A DNA stretch of 64,000 bases from Flavobacterium sp. TAB 87 (GCF_001529295.1 NZ_LLWK01000028.1:20401-84400), one strand, 5' to 3'. Positions 44,445-54,460 are shown, numbered from the stretch's first letter. Translations and numbers: made by a program. Notes: a model not told the origin generated them from the letters alone.

Positions 44445-46007
44445 ATGTTCGAATTAACTAACAGACCAAACAAAACAAATGACTTGCTAGAAAATATTGG
44501 GCAAGTATTGGATATTACACAAGCACAGCACGAACTTGTTGAACAACGATATACTGCTGTTGCCAATCAACTTTCTAAAGAAGGATCCACCTTAAGTCGT
44601 TACAAGCCAGAAATTTTACCTCAAGGTTCATTCCTATTGGGCACAATGATTAGACCAATTATGGAAGACGATGAACTTGATGTGGATTTAGTATGCCGTC
44701 TAACTGGTAAAGGTTTTGATTGGGCTCAAATGCATTTAAAGAATGCTGTAAAAAAACAACTCATTGACAAAAATGACAATTATAACAGAATGTTAGATGA
44801 AGAAGGAAATCGTTGCTGGACTCTTACCTATGCAGAAGATAAATTTCATTTAGATATACTTCCTGCTTTAGTGGGTAATAACAATCATATTAATTTAAGC
44901 GAACGCTCATTTAGTAAATTAGATAAAACCGATTTAGAAAACATATCTGTTCGTATAACAGACAGAAGAGAAGAAAACTATCCATCGGAAACAAATCCCA
45001 ACTATTGGTTGAAAAGCAATCCTTTTGGTTATGCAGCTTGGTTCAAAGAAAGAAGTAATTTAAATTTATTAAAATCAGTTTTATTAAGTGAAAGTGTTAC
45101 ACCATTGCCAGGATATAAAAAAGAGAAAGCCCCTCTACTTAGGGTGGTTCAAATTCTAAAAAGACATAGAGATATTATGTATGGTGGTGATTGTGATAAG
45201 CCAATTTCTATCATTATAACAACATTGGCCGCAATGGCATATCAAAAAGAAACTAATGTTATCAATGCCTTAATTAATATCCTAAATACAATGCACTTAC
45301 ACATGAAGGAAGTTTATAGTGCAAAACACAATAAAAATATTTGGTGGATTAGTAATCCAGTGAATGAGGTTAATGAAAACTTTGCCGACAAGTGGCCAAA
45401 TGAAAAACAAAAACAAGATAACTTCTTTTCATGGTTAGAAAAAGCTAAAGCTGATTTTGGAGCATTACAAAATATGGATCCATCAGATGCATACAGAACT
45501 TTAAAAAATATATTAGGAACTAGGGCAGTTAACGAAGCAGTAAGAAACTTAGGATATGATGAATTAATAACTGAAAATTTAAAACCAGTAAACTATTCCG
45601 CTCAAATGCTTTCAGTGCCTCATAGAGTTCGTCCTTTATGGAATTTAAACTTAAGATACTATTGTAATATTTCTGGTGTTTACACAGATGCAACAGATGG
45701 CAATAAACGGAAAAACATAACATCTTCTACATTATTACCAAAAGGCTGTTTTGTTACTTTCAATGCTATGGATACCGATGTGCCAAAACCTTATGATGTA
45801 TATTGGCAGGTGGTTAATAATGGCTTAGAAGCCACAAATGGAAATTGTTTAAGGGGACATATTTTTAAAGCTCAAACTGCTGGACGAGGCGGTTTAATTT
45901 ATAAAGATGCTACAGCATTTTCTGGTTTACATTGGGCAGAATGTTTTATAGTTAAAAACGGAGTTTGTGTTGCGCGTAGCTCAGAATTTTTTGTGAATAT
46001 TAGATAA
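44445..46007 (+). CDS. CBASS CD-NTase (cyclic oligonucleotide synthase)
   Basis: 520 aa. The nucleotidyltransferase core has QGSFLLGT (Gly61-Ser62), DELDVDLV (Asp79 and Asp81) and a third carboxylate Asp137 (KFHLDILPAL), all intact. A helical middle follows. The last ~125 residues are a beta-rich domain (LNLRYYCNISGVYTDATDG; GLHWAECFIVKNGVCVARSS) matching the AGS-C/SMODS-associated sensor domain. It senses phage and makes the signal for Cap5. No Cap2/Cap3 genes are present, so this is a minimal (type I-like) CBASS. Product identity cannot be told from sequence. Confidence 0.9.
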   Translation: MFELTNRPNKTNDLLENIGQVLDITQAQHELVEQRYTAVANQLSKEGSTLSRYKPEILPQGSFLLGTMIRPIMEDDELDVDLVCRLTGKGFDWAQMHLKNAVKKQLIDKNDNYNRMLDEEGNRCWTLTYAEDKFHLDILPALVGNNNHINLSERSFSKLDKTDLENISVRITDRREENYPSETNPNYWLKSNPFGYAAWFKERSNLNLLKSVLLSESVTPLPGYKKEKAPLLRVVQILKRHRDIMYGGDCDKPISIIITTLAAMAYQKETNVINALINILNTMHLHMKEVYSAKHNKNIWWISNPVNEVNENFADKWPNEKQKQDNFFSWLEKAKADFGALQNMDPSDAYRTLKNILGTRAVNEAVRNLGYDELITENLKPVNYSAQMLSVPHRVRPLWNLNLRYYCNISGVYTDATDGNKRKNITSSTLLPKGCFVTFNAMDTDVPKPYDVYWQVVNNGLEATNGNCLRGHIFKAQTAGRGGLIYKDATAFSGLHWAECFIVKNGVCVARSSEFFVNIR

Positions 46008-46282
46008 AAATAAAGACTATGGCATTTCCCTTTTACATTTTGATTGCATAGTTAAAATTATAAAATATACTATGAAAATAAAGACTAAAATCATTTGAAA
46101 TTTAGCTAGCTATTTAAAAAAAAAGATATAAAGAATGTAAGTTGTCTCAAAAGAAATAGTAAATCAATTTTTATTGGGAGCGGATGCTAGGTTAACTTCG
46201 TTCCCAAATGCTAATAGAGTACAACAAAGATTCCAAGGTCACACAAATATATAAAAGCATTATAATTTAATAGGCTAATCAA
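46008..46282. other. Non-coding stretch after CBASS
   Basis: AT-rich junction between the defence island and the traD remnant. No gene, clear terminator or repeat is seen. It probably contains the right edge of the island insertion. Confidence 0.4.
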
Positions 46283-46690
46283 ACGAAATCCCCAATATCA
46301 AAATCTTCCAAATTATTTTTTTGCATAAAAGAAGAACCAGAATCCGTTTGTGCAGAAAGTGTACCATCTAGCAGCTTGGCTATTTTTTGAGAAGCATCTT
46401 CGATAGAATTTCACAATAAGTCGAGTAATTCGGTTCCTTATATTTTCTGAAGTAGGACTGTTGCTGTTTCCTTTTGAGATGGTTTCATTTTCCCTTTTTT
46501 TAATAACTATTTTACAGTGCTTAAATCTTCAAAAGGTAACCGCGTGGGCAAAACCGTTATCGCCATCGGATATTCCATAACTATTCCATTCTTCTTCCAC
46601 CTCCCCAAAATCAGGTACATTTCTAAAAACTTCATCCAGTTCTACTTGTGGAATTTGTTCATCGACATTTTCTTCGTCGATTTCAAGTTT
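46283..46690 (-). pseudogene. Decayed second copy of the traD-like gene (3' half)
   Basis: Base-by-base this stretch follows 19577-20000 closely over about 400 bp. It includes CCCCAATATCAAA, GGCTATTTTTTGAGAAGCAT, CTGAAGTAGGACTGTTGCTG and ATCGCCATCGGAT. On the minus strand the codon CAA in KIQGTELFD has become TAA, and further changes break the frame. The 5' half (membrane helix) is absent. It has the same orientation as the intact gene, so the two form a direct repeat about 26.7 kb apart that brackets the parA-mob-defence segment. Confidence 0.9.
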
Positions 46691-46731
46691 GTTTTCTTAC
46701 TTCATTAACTGCAGAGACAAATCAAGAGTTT

Positions 46732-48813
46732 TTATCTCATTTTTTTCTTTTCTGGAAAAATAAAAGCGGTCTCTCCTACTTCATTCATAAAGATAAATGC
46801 ATCAAATTTCTTTCCAGATTTACTGATCATCCCTTTTAAGAGGCTTGTCTTGCCTTTAGTAATTAGTGATTCTAAATCCATCAGATTGAGTTGTAATCCA
46901 CATATATTTCGAAACTGAACCCAATTACAATTTTCACCCTTGCATTTTACCAACTTATCCCGAATCGCTAATTTCTGAACTTTACATCTTGGACAAGTTA
47001 GTTCTGGTTCATTTTCAACTTCAATAGATAAAGCAAGTAGTTCTTGTGTTATCATTATTGTAAAAGCCTCAATTTCTTTTTGAAATGTTACTATATCCTC
47101 TTCATTGTCTTCTATTTTTTGCAAGGCTAGTTCCCACTCGGAAGTCATAGCAGCATTAGAAATCTTCATTTCTTTTACCAATTCGTAAACTTTTAGTCCT
47201 TTTTCTGTGGGCAGAAGTAATTTTTTATCGCGTTTCACATAATCTCTTTTAAAAAGTGTTTCAATAATAGCTGCTCTAGTGGCAGGCGTACCAATTCCTA
47301 TATCTTGCAATACTTTACGTTCTTGTTCATTACCAATCTGATTTCCTGCATTTTCCATTGCTGAGAGTAAACTTGCTTCCGTATAAAGAGCAGGTGGTTT
47401 AGTTTTCTTCTCCAATACTCTTGCTGACTTAATCTTGACTTCATCACCAATTTTTAGATTTGGTAAATCTTGAAGAGGATCCTTTTCTTCATCTGAAAAA
47501 CTGCCTTTTATAGCTCTCCAACCTGCATCAATAATTTTAATCCCATTTAATTCAAATTCATAGTGTATAACTTGGAAGACAACATTAGTTATCTCTTTGA
47601 TACAAACAGGAGAAACTGCTTCAAGTAAACGATAAGCGATCATTTCATAAATAGCTTTTTCCTTTGCAGACAAAGCCGAAGGAATCTTATCTGTTATCAA
47701 TAAACCATGGTGATCGGTTACCTTTAAATCGTTGACAATTCGTTTATTTAAACGTCCTATCTTCATTTTAGCAACTACTCCTTTAAATTTATCTGTCTCT
47801 TCCAAAATCCAGATAAGCTTAGATACTTCTACCCACATATCTTCTGGAATATACTTGCTCCCGGTGCGAGGGTAACTAATGAATTTTTTCTCGTATAGGC
47901 TTTGAGCGATATTTTGCGTTTCCTCAGCAGTTAAATTTAATTTAATGTTAGACTCTTTTTGTAATGCTGTAAGATCGAATAGCAATGGTGGCTGTTCATT
48001 GACTGTTTTTATTTCTATGGCAATTACCGTGGCTGTCCCATGTCGCTGTAGCGATTTCAATGCGTCTTCAGCTTGTTTACTGCCTTCCCATTTTATTGTG
48101 GAAAGACTTTTGAAATCTGTAAACTCTTTACGATGTTCCAATTCAATTTGCCAATATTGCTTGATAACAAATGACTTGTTTTCTAAAAATCGTTTACAAA
48201 TGATTGCAAGTGTTGGTGTCTGAACCCTTCCCAAAGAATAAATACCGCCTCCACTTGCAATTGTTAATGCTTGTGAAGCATTAATTCCTACTAACCAGTC
48301 TGCACGGCTTCTACCTACTGCTGCTTGATACAGACCATCGAAATCCTTCCCTGGTTTCAAGTTATCAAACCCATTGAGAATGGCTTTTTCAGTTAGCGAA
48401 CTAATCCAAAAACGCTCAAAAGGCTTACTGCAATTAAGATATTCATAGATGTAACGAAAAATAAGTTCACCTTCTCGTCCTGCATCGGTGGCAACAATGA
48501 TACTTTCACAATTTTTAAAAAGTTGATCAATTGTTTTCAGTTGTTTCATTGCTCCTGTATCACGAACATAGCTTTTATCTTTTTTTACCTTACGAGCAGT
48601 TAGTAAGAATGGATTAGGTAAAATAGGTAAAGCCTCTCTTTGAAATCCAGTAACACCATAATCTTCTGGCATTGCCAATGACACTAAATGTCCGAACGCC
48701 CAGGTTACCTGATACCCATTTCCTGTCAGATAACCCTCTTTCTTCTCAATAGCTCCTAACAAGATGGCTATCTCTCGAGCAACACTTGGTTTTTCTGCAA
48801 TTACTACTTTCAT
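46732..48813 (-). CDS. topB: DNA topoisomerase III (type IA), ICE-encoded
   Basis: 693 aa. TOPRIM domain at the start (MKVVIAEKPSVAREIAILLG; VATDAGREGELIFRYI), LGRVQTPTLAII, and the active-site Tyr314 in FISYPRTGSKYIPE. It ends with a four-Cys zinc-finger-like segment (CPRCKVQKLAIRDKLVKCKG, then CNW) and a KKFDAFIFMNE domain. It relaxes or decatenates DNA and is common on Bacteroidota conjugative elements. It lies 21 nt downstream of the DUF3945 gene, same strand. Confidence 0.95.
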   Translation of the reverse strand: MKVVIAEKPSVAREIAILLGAIEKKEGYLTGNGYQVTWAFGHLVSLAMPEDYGVTGFQREALPILPNPFLLTARKVKKDKSYVRDTGAMKQLKTIDQLFKNCESIIVATDAGREGELIFRYIYEYLNCSKPFERFWISSLTEKAILNGFDNLKPGKDFDGLYQAAVGRSRADWLVGINASQALTIASGGGIYSLGRVQTPTLAIICKRFLENKSFVIKQYWQIELEHRKEFTDFKSLSTIKWEGSKQAEDALKSLQRHGTATVIAIEIKTVNEQPPLLFDLTALQKESNIKLNLTAEETQNIAQSLYEKKFISYPRTGSKYIPEDMWVEVSKLIWILEETDKFKGVVAKMKIGRLNKRIVNDLKVTDHHGLLITDKIPSALSAKEKAIYEMIAYRLLEAVSPVCIKEITNVVFQVIHYEFELNGIKIIDAGWRAIKGSFSDEEKDPLQDLPNLKIGDEVKIKSARVLEKKTKPPALYTEASLLSAMENAGNQIGNEQERKVLQDIGIGTPATRAAIIETLFKRDYVKRDKKLLLPTEKGLKVYELVKEMKISNAAMTSEWELALQKIEDNEEDIVTFQKEIEAFTIMITQELLALSIEVENEPELTCPRCKVQKLAIRDKLVKCKGENCNWVQFRNICGLQLNLMDLESLITKGKTSLLKGMISKSGKKFDAFIFMNEVGETAFIFPEKKKMR

Positions 48814-48834
48814 TGATTTGACTCTTTAGAATAA

Positions 48835-50262
48835 TTACATTTTTCGACCTTTTGATTTAGCTACCGCTTTTGGCTTCTCCTGTCTTTCTTGCTGTTTGGT
48901 ACTGTCAGGATTGTTCTGTCCGCTTTTCAAAGGCTCTTTAATATTCTTAGTTGCCTCATTGGTTTTACCTTCTGAATTAACAGCAACTTGTGTTTTACTT
49001 TCTTCTTTTGGTGTTGCTTTCTCTTTTAATTTATTTGAATTATCAAAAGAAAAACCAGTTTTGGCTGTTTCTTTATCGAATGTAATATACCCTTGATACT
49101 CCTTACCTTTCTTGTCAAGCAAACCACTTACATAAACGGTTTGTCCGTCTTTAAGTTTCTGATGTTGTTGTTCGTCAAGTTCTTTTCCTCGAAATTCTTT
49201 TGGTACATCTTGTTGTTTACTTTGTGATTGTTTATTGGGATCTGCTCTATCAAAAAGAAATTCAACATAACGTTTATCCGCATTAAATTGAACTGATGCA
49301 TTGAAAGGCTCGCCTTTTTTGGAAATCATATCTTCGATATACAAAGATTTACCTTCTGTCAACGTCTGCTTTTGCTGCTCGTTTAGTTTTACTCCCTTTA
49401 TTTCTTCTGGGATTTTGATATGTTCTGTGCGCAGTGCAATAACTTCTTTGGTCAAACGATCAAGACTAATTATAGAGGGTATTGTTTCACCCGATTTGGG
49501 ATTAATCAAATCAACTACTGTGCCCATGTTTCCAGTTTTGAGCAAGTTTTCCTTATCTTCTTTTGTAAATTCATGTCCAAAGAATTTGTAGTTTAATTGA
49601 GGTTCTTTTCGGATGCCATGAATAGCAAGAACCACTTTTCCGTTTTCTTTTTCTTGTAGTGATAGCCTAGCGTCCATTCGCGTGATGGAGGATCCTAAAT
49701 CAAGAGTTACAGGAACTAATTCACTAGTTTTATAGCCTTTTAACAGTGGCTCTAGTACGTTCATTTTTTCGAGACGTTCTTTACCTAATCCTAGATTACA
49801 CATCGCTTTCCAATCAATTTGTTCTAATTTGTAGCGATACTCGCCAACCTCGGGTGTTGATTGTTTGGTTTCCATATTATTTTTAATTTCAAGTTTATAA
49901 TCTAATTTTATCTCGTGTTGTTTAAATTGCTTTCCTCCCATTTTCGTAGGTTTATCAAATTCTTTCTGCATTCTTTTCGCTATGTGTATTGCTTGGTTTT
50001 GAGGAACTTTAAAAAAGATTAACTGTGTAGGATCTTTTAACTGCCGATAAAAGTTTGAGAAAAAATTTGAAAACAAATCACCTTGTCTATCCACACGCAG
50101 GAACTGGCTTTCACTTTTTTTATCCGGGATTACTGATTGTAGTTCATTATCTTTTCCAATTCCCTTAAGTATCCTTACTTCCTTTTTATTGGTATCAGAT
50201 ACCAACAAAACATCCGAAAATTGCTCCCCTGATTTTGGATTACTTACAGTTTCTTCTCTCAT
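48835..50262 (-). CDS. DUF3945/DUF4099 mobile-element protein
   Basis: 475 aa. Two copies of a DUF3945-like repeat are visible: GVKLNEQQKQTLTEGKSLYI and then a related FRGKELDEQQHQKLKDGQTV, each followed by a beta segment (ASVQFNADKRYVEFLF; GYITFDKETAKTGFSF). The preceding region (WKAMCNLGLGKERLEKMNVL; LLKGYKTSELVPVTLDLGSS) is DUF4099-like. The tail is Lys-rich and disordered. The family always travels with topB on Bacteroidota ICEs; function unknown. Probably co-transcribed with topB. Confidence 0.85.
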   Translation of the reverse strand: MREETVSNPKSGEQFSDVLLVSDTNKKEVRILKGIGKDNELQSVIPDKKSESQFLRVDRQGDLFSNFFSNFYRQLKDPTQLIFFKVPQNQAIHIAKRMQKEFDKPTKMGGKQFKQHEIKLDYKLEIKNNMETKQSTPEVGEYRYKLEQIDWKAMCNLGLGKERLEKMNVLEPLLKGYKTSELVPVTLDLGSSITRMDARLSLQEKENGKVVLAIHGIRKEPQLNYKFFGHEFTKEDKENLLKTGNMGTVVDLINPKSGETIPSIISLDRLTKEVIALRTEHIKIPEEIKGVKLNEQQKQTLTEGKSLYIEDMISKKGEPFNASVQFNADKRYVEFLFDRADPNKQSQSKQQDVPKEFRGKELDEQQHQKLKDGQTVYVSGLLDKKGKEYQGYITFDKETAKTGFSFDNSNKLKEKATPKEESKTQVAVNSEGKTNEATKNIKEPLKSGQNNPDSTKQQERQEKPKAVAKSKGRKM

Positions 50263-50361
50263 CTCTATGCTTTTTAAAATTTACTTCATCGAAAATAAAT
50301 AGTTAAAACCACATTGTTCACAGACTGACTTTAGATGGTAGATTTTGTCTTTTGTTGGCTT

Positions 50362-50655
50362 TTAATTTTGTCTAGGAGCATTAAAACTGTCTCGAATAAA
50401 CTGATGAACATCAGATAGTTTATAGTAAATTTTTCCACTTATTGTATAATATGGTAGCTTACCAGTTGAGCGATATCGCTGAAGGGAACGGTTGCTAATC
50501 TTTAACATTTGGAGGAGATCCTGATTGTCTAGTAATTCTTCACCATCAATGTTATTTCGCTTCTTTTGATTTTCATTAGTATGTTCGTTCAAAATATCAA
50601 AACGATCCATGATACGTTCCATCCACGCTATAAATTCCATTCTATCTATATTCAT
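50362..50655 (-). CDS. Excisionase-like helix-turn-helix protein
   Basis: 97 aa. A MerR/excisionase-type (HTH_17) domain: LLDNQDLLQMLKISNRSLQR, YRSTGKLPYYTISGKIYYK and LSDVHQFIRD. Such proteins on Bacteroidota ICEs (Xis2c/RteC-region type) help excision or regulate tra genes. It is located upstream of the DUF3945-topB pair, same strand, with a 99-nt gap. Which of these roles it has cannot be told. Confidence 0.85.
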   Translation of the reverse strand: MNIDRMEFIAWMERIMDRFDILNEHTNENQKKRNNIDGEELLDNQDLLQMLKISNRSLQRYRSTGKLPYYTISGKIYYKLSDVHQFIRDSFNAPRQN

Positions 50656-51458
50656 AGTGATATGTTGTTAATGAATTAAAAATTTTAAATTTCAATATAT
50701 TTTTTTTCAAGAATGCATTTAAGAAATGTGCATAATTAAATTAACATTGCTATTAGTTTAACAAATTAAAATTTGGGTTTTAATTAGCTGATAAAGCGGT
50801 AAAAGAATTATTTATTGATGGAGTAAATTTTATAAAAAAAAATGGATGAATTTCACAAGTACTTCACAAGTTGTGACAGGTTTATTTTAAGGTTAGAAAT
50901 AATATTTAAATTGAAGTCAGTAGTAAAACATATTTTTTGCAAAAAATTTAGCCTAGAATAAATAAATTATAAACTCTTTAAATGGTCTAAAAACAATGAT
51001 TCAAATTTAAAGTGTGTCATTATTTTACCAGGTTAGAATGATAATCAATACTGCAATTACAATAAATTATTACACATTTTGAGCAACCAAAAAATCAATG
51101 TGCATTTAAAGAAAATTACTGATATTTTTTAAATTGAAAAAGAGCACATCTTCTGCATTGCCAAACATAGTTTTACAACTACGTTAACATGCACAAACGG
51201 AGTTGTTGGTTAATACGTTAGTATAATTATTGGGCGCAAAAACGTACATACCACAAAACGAAAGCTGATATTTAAGATCAAAAACAAATTGGAGATATGA
51301 TGATTTTAAGAGAAAGACTTAAACTAAATGGAACACAAAGTATGTAGAATAAAATATTATGTAGTCTTGCTATTTAACTTATACTTAATATCGTTTTTCT
51401 TTAAATTATTTAAATCTTGTGATAGCGCGTTTTTTTTTTTAACTACTAAAATTTCCCC
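50656..51458. other. Non-coding stretch with two repeat structures
   Basis: About 800 bp, AT-rich. TTCACAAGT occurs twice (50852 and 50863), the second within the palindrome CACAAGTTGTG. ACAACTACGTT (51175) pairs with AACGGAGTTGT (51196), 10 of 11 bp over a 10-nt loop. No gene is seen. The region marks the change from ICE-type genes to the SusC/SusD module and may hold an element boundary. Confidence 0.45.
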
Positions 51459-51484
51459 TATTCAATTCCCGAATTACACACTAC
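51459..51484 (+). repeat. Left copy of an imperfect 26-bp direct repeat
   Basis: TATTCAATTCCCGAATTACA followed by CACTAC; the partner at 62776-62801 reads TATTCAATTCGGGAATCACA followed by CACTAT. 22 of 26 positions agree. It contains a near-palindrome (ATTCAATTCCCGAAT). It brackets the AraC-to-XRE segment. Confidence 0.6.
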
Positions 51485-51487
51485 AGT

Positions 51488-51520
51488 TTTAGCTTCAAAT
51501 AATTTATTTTGATAGGTTTG
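51488..51520 (+). promoter_or_regulatory. Candidate promoter of the AraC-type regulator
   Basis: TAGGTTTG at 51513-51520 fits the Bacteroidota -7 element exactly. TTTA at 51488, 21 nt before it, is a partial -33 match. The coding start is 51 nt downstream. Confidence 0.5.
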
Positions 51521-51570
51521 CACAGGTTTTCCCTTTTCTTCAACCGGCAAATCACTTCAAATTATATAAT

Positions 51571-52469
51571 ATGTCAGAACAATTTAATCAGGACCGGATT
51601 AAACGTATTTACCAAATGCTGTTCGAAATGGCAACTGGAAATATGACCTTCCGCATCCATGATAATAGTAATGATGAATTAAAAAATAATGCTGAAGCAT
51701 TAAATAAAATTGCTGAAGAACTTCAAAAAATAAATGCGGAATCAGGATACATAACCGCTTGCTACCAATACCACAATCTAATTCAGTTAACCTTTGTATT
51801 GGATAATGATTTTGTTTTATTGAGTTTTAATAATGAAGTGCCGCTCACTCTTAAGTACAATCCGGATACAATTGTCAATACCGACTTTGGTAAATTAATC
51901 GCTCAGCAATCGAAAGATATTTGGAACGGTATTCTTGATGAATTAAATAAAACTCTAATTACAACACTACTTTGCAATTAATTTTCATTACTGGTGATAA
52001 TCATCTAATGCCCTCATTTTGTACAATATCACGATTATTATATAGCGATGAAATAATTGTAAGTTCAGTATCAACCCTACTTGAAGACATGCGTAGCATT
52101 AACGATCGTCTCTCTAGTTCAAAAATTCGTAGACAGAAAGAAGTTACTTCGATTCAAAATCTACATGATTATATTTTAAGTCATCTGGATGAACCATTAC
52201 CTACTTTACACTACTTGGCTCAAATGTTTGCTATTGAAGACCACATATTAAAAAATGGTTTTAGAACCTTATTTAAAACCAGTGTCTATAACTTTTATCA
52301 AGAAGAACGCTTAAAAAGAGCACATCTAATGATCCGGCAAACATCCGTTTCTTTAAAAGAAATTGCATATCTGAATGGCTTTAAGGGCTATCTCAATTTT
52401 TATAAAGCCTTCAAAAAAAGATTTGGCTACAAACCAAGTGACATTTCAAGACCTGAAGAAGATCTTTAA
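51571..52469 (+). pseudogene. AraC-family regulator, probably split by a frameshift
   Basis: The first frame (51571-51981, 136 aa) carries an N-terminal sensor-like part (FNQDRIKRIYQMLFEMATGN; LTFVLDNDFVLLSFNNEVPL). The second frame (51972-52469) continues without an ATG (TTG at 51972) with QLIFITGDNHLMPSFCTISR and an intact AraC HTH (LKEIAYLNGFKGYLNFYKAF, KKRFGYKPSDI). Joined across a one-base slip near 51965-51980, they form one ~300-aa protein of the length usual for this kind of regulator. Translational coupling of two polypeptides is the alternative. It likely controls the downstream membrane protein/peptide/SusCD module. Confidence 0.65.
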
Positions 52470-52574
52470 CCCTAATACTTTTGCTCTGTTTTATTTTTTG
52501 AATAACGAAATGCCTGATTTGCATAATGTTATATGTTTTTTATTTAGAATTTTACCTTATTAAAAACTCTAATA

Positions 52575-54077
52575 ATGAAAGTTACAAATAACATCAGAAG
52601 AAACTATATAGATACCATAGGCTACTTGCTCATTATCCTTTTCTCCTATGCTGCTTTTAGTAAAATATTGGACTATCAGACCTTCACCATACAACTCGGA
52701 CAATCGCCATTGCTTAGTGCTTTTGCCGGTTGGGTCGCTTGGTTGATTCCTTCTGTAGAGTTATTAATCGCTGGATTGCTTATGTTTAAACCTACTCGAT
52801 TGCTTGCATTGGTTACTTCTTTCGCTTTAATGATGATGTTCTCCGCCTACATCTACATCATTCTGCATTTCAGCGAATTTGTACCATGTTCCTGTGGTGG
52901 TATACTTGAAAAAATGACTTGGAACCAACACCTAATATTCAATCTTATCATTTGCCTTATTACTATTCTTGCAATCATTTTTTCTTTGCAGGACTTACAG
53001 CAACAAAACAAAGGGTGGAGACTACGACATAGTTTAGTACTTATTTTTACAGTAAGCATTTTTGCGATTGGTATTGTATTATTATTAGTTGTAAAATCAG
53101 AGCAGATCATCCATAAGGAAAATAATTTTATCCGTAGATATCCACCTCATCTTTATAATAAATCGGCACAATTTAATTTAAAATATGACGGTTACTACTT
53201 TGCCGGGATGGTAAATGATACAATATATTTAGGTAACTTTCTTTCCCCACTTTCAATAATAGCGATAAATAGCAACTTAAAAAAAATTGGTAATTACAGC
53301 ATTGAACTCGACAACTACAATCTGCCCTACCGAACTGCTCAGGTTCGTATTTCACCACCCTATTTTTTCCTAACAGATGGCACAGTTCCCTGCATTTTCA
53401 AAGGAAAAATAAGAACTTGGAAAGCAAAGCAACTTCAGGAAGTTAAAGCTCATTTTTCGGTGTTTGAACCTATAGATTCCATAACAGCTGCGATAAGAAG
53501 TAGAAACCCTAAAACGAATGAAAGCATTTTGGGTCTACTAACGTTTTCAAATGGCAATACATCAGTGTCATGGAATGATGGCCTTTTACAAAAACAAATA
53601 GATGGTGTTTTTGATTGTGACGGGATCCTTCGGTACAACCTCAAAAACCAGAAACTTATTTATACCTACTATTATCGCAATCAATTTATTGTAGCCGACA
53701 AAAGTATAAAAGATTTTTATCGTGACAATACAATTGACACGACCACCTTAGCCAAAATTAAAATCGCTTCATTAGGCAACGGCGTCAGAAAATTGGCACA
53801 ACCATCTTTAATGGTCAATAAACTGAGTAGCACAGTAGGAAATCAACTGTTTATCAATTCCAATCTTCGAGCTCATTTTGAATCCTTAAAACTATGGAAA
53901 CAATCGTCCGCGATTGATGTCTACAACTTAAAGACAAAGACCTACGAGTACAGCTTCCATGTCTACAACATTAACAATAAAAAACCACAAGCAATGTATG
54001 CAACAAAGGATAAAGTATACTTCATATTCGATAAAGTTTTGGTAGCATATCAAATAGATAAGTCCGTGAGACGATAA
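52575..54077 (+). CDS. MauE/DoxX-like membrane protein with large extracytoplasmic domain
   Basis: 500 aa. Five hydrophobic segments in the first ~170 residues (near 13-30, 48-70, 76-98, 117-138 and 150-170) form a MauE/DoxX-like unit, with the cysteine pair Cys105-x-Cys107 (FVPCSCGGI) at a membrane boundary, suggestive of thiol redox work. Residues about 190-500 are extracytoplasmic and beta-rich (FLTDGTVPCIFKGKIRTWKA; IDVYNLKTKTYEYSFHVYN), possibly propeller-like. Its place before a secreted four-Cys peptide suggests help with disulfide formation or handling of that peptide. Confidence 0.75.
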   Translation: MKVTNNIRRNYIDTIGYLLIILFSYAAFSKILDYQTFTIQLGQSPLLSAFAGWVAWLIPSVELLIAGLLMFKPTRLLALVTSFALMMMFSAYIYIILHFSEFVPCSCGGILEKMTWNQHLIFNLIICLITILAIIFSLQDLQQQNKGWRLRHSLVLIFTVSIFAIGIVLLLVVKSEQIIHKENNFIRRYPPHLYNKSAQFNLKYDGYYFAGMVNDTIYLGNFLSPLSIIAINSNLKKIGNYSIELDNYNLPYRTAQVRISPPYFFLTDGTVPCIFKGKIRTWKAKQLQEVKAHFSVFEPIDSITAAIRSRNPKTNESILGLLTFSNGNTSVSWNDGLLQKQIDGVFDCDGILRYNLKNQKLIYTYYYRNQFIVADKSIKDFYRDNTIDTTTLAKIKIASLGNGVRKLAQPSLMVNKLSSTVGNQLFINSNLRAHFESLKLWKQSSAIDVYNLKTKTYEYSFHVYNINNKKPQAMYATKDKVYFIFDKVLVAYQIDKSVRR

Positions 54078-54167
54078 TATAAAGAAATACCCTTTTAGGT
54101 ATCAGGAATTAGATCGAACACCTGTAGAAAAGAGTAGATCAAATGAATAACTTTAATTTTTAACATT

Positions 54168-54443
54168 ATGAAAAATGTAAAATTTTTTTTGTCAGTAGCG
54201 CTTTGTACCGCTGCGGCAGCCGGAGCGTTCGCAACAACTGCATCTAAAGACGCTGTTAAATCAAGTGCTGCAACCTTAGAGCCAGGTTACATCAAACAAG
54301 GACCACAATGTGTCTTTAAAAACAACTGTTCGGTTGAACCAACATTGGTACTCTGTACAGAAACGCAAACAGGCGGAGCACAGATTTTCGGTATGGACAG
54401 CAATAATGACTGTACTGTGGAATTGTTTAGACAACCTAACTAA
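54168..54443 (+). CDS. DUF6520-type secreted four-cysteine peptide
   Basis: 91 aa. Signal peptide (MKNVKFFLSVALCTAAAAGA, cleavage near Ala22-Thr23), then a 69-residue mature part with Cys48, Cys54, Cys63 and Cys82, enough for two disulfides. The layout matches small DUF6520 proteins of flavobacteria. Function unknown. It follows the MauE-like gene by 90 nt and ends at a strong terminator, so it is probably the main product of that operon. Confidence 0.75.
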   Translation: MKNVKFFLSVALCTAAAAGAFATTASKDAVKSSAATLEPGYIKQGPQCVFKNNCSVEPTLVLCTETQTGGAQIFGMDSNNDCTVELFRQPN

Positions 54444-54460
54444 AAAGTTGGAAAGTCAAA

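Noticed and set aside
46517..46839. Two short plus-strand ORFs of 63 aa near topB
   Set aside because: They lie across the decayed traD copy and the topB 3' end; antisense shadows.
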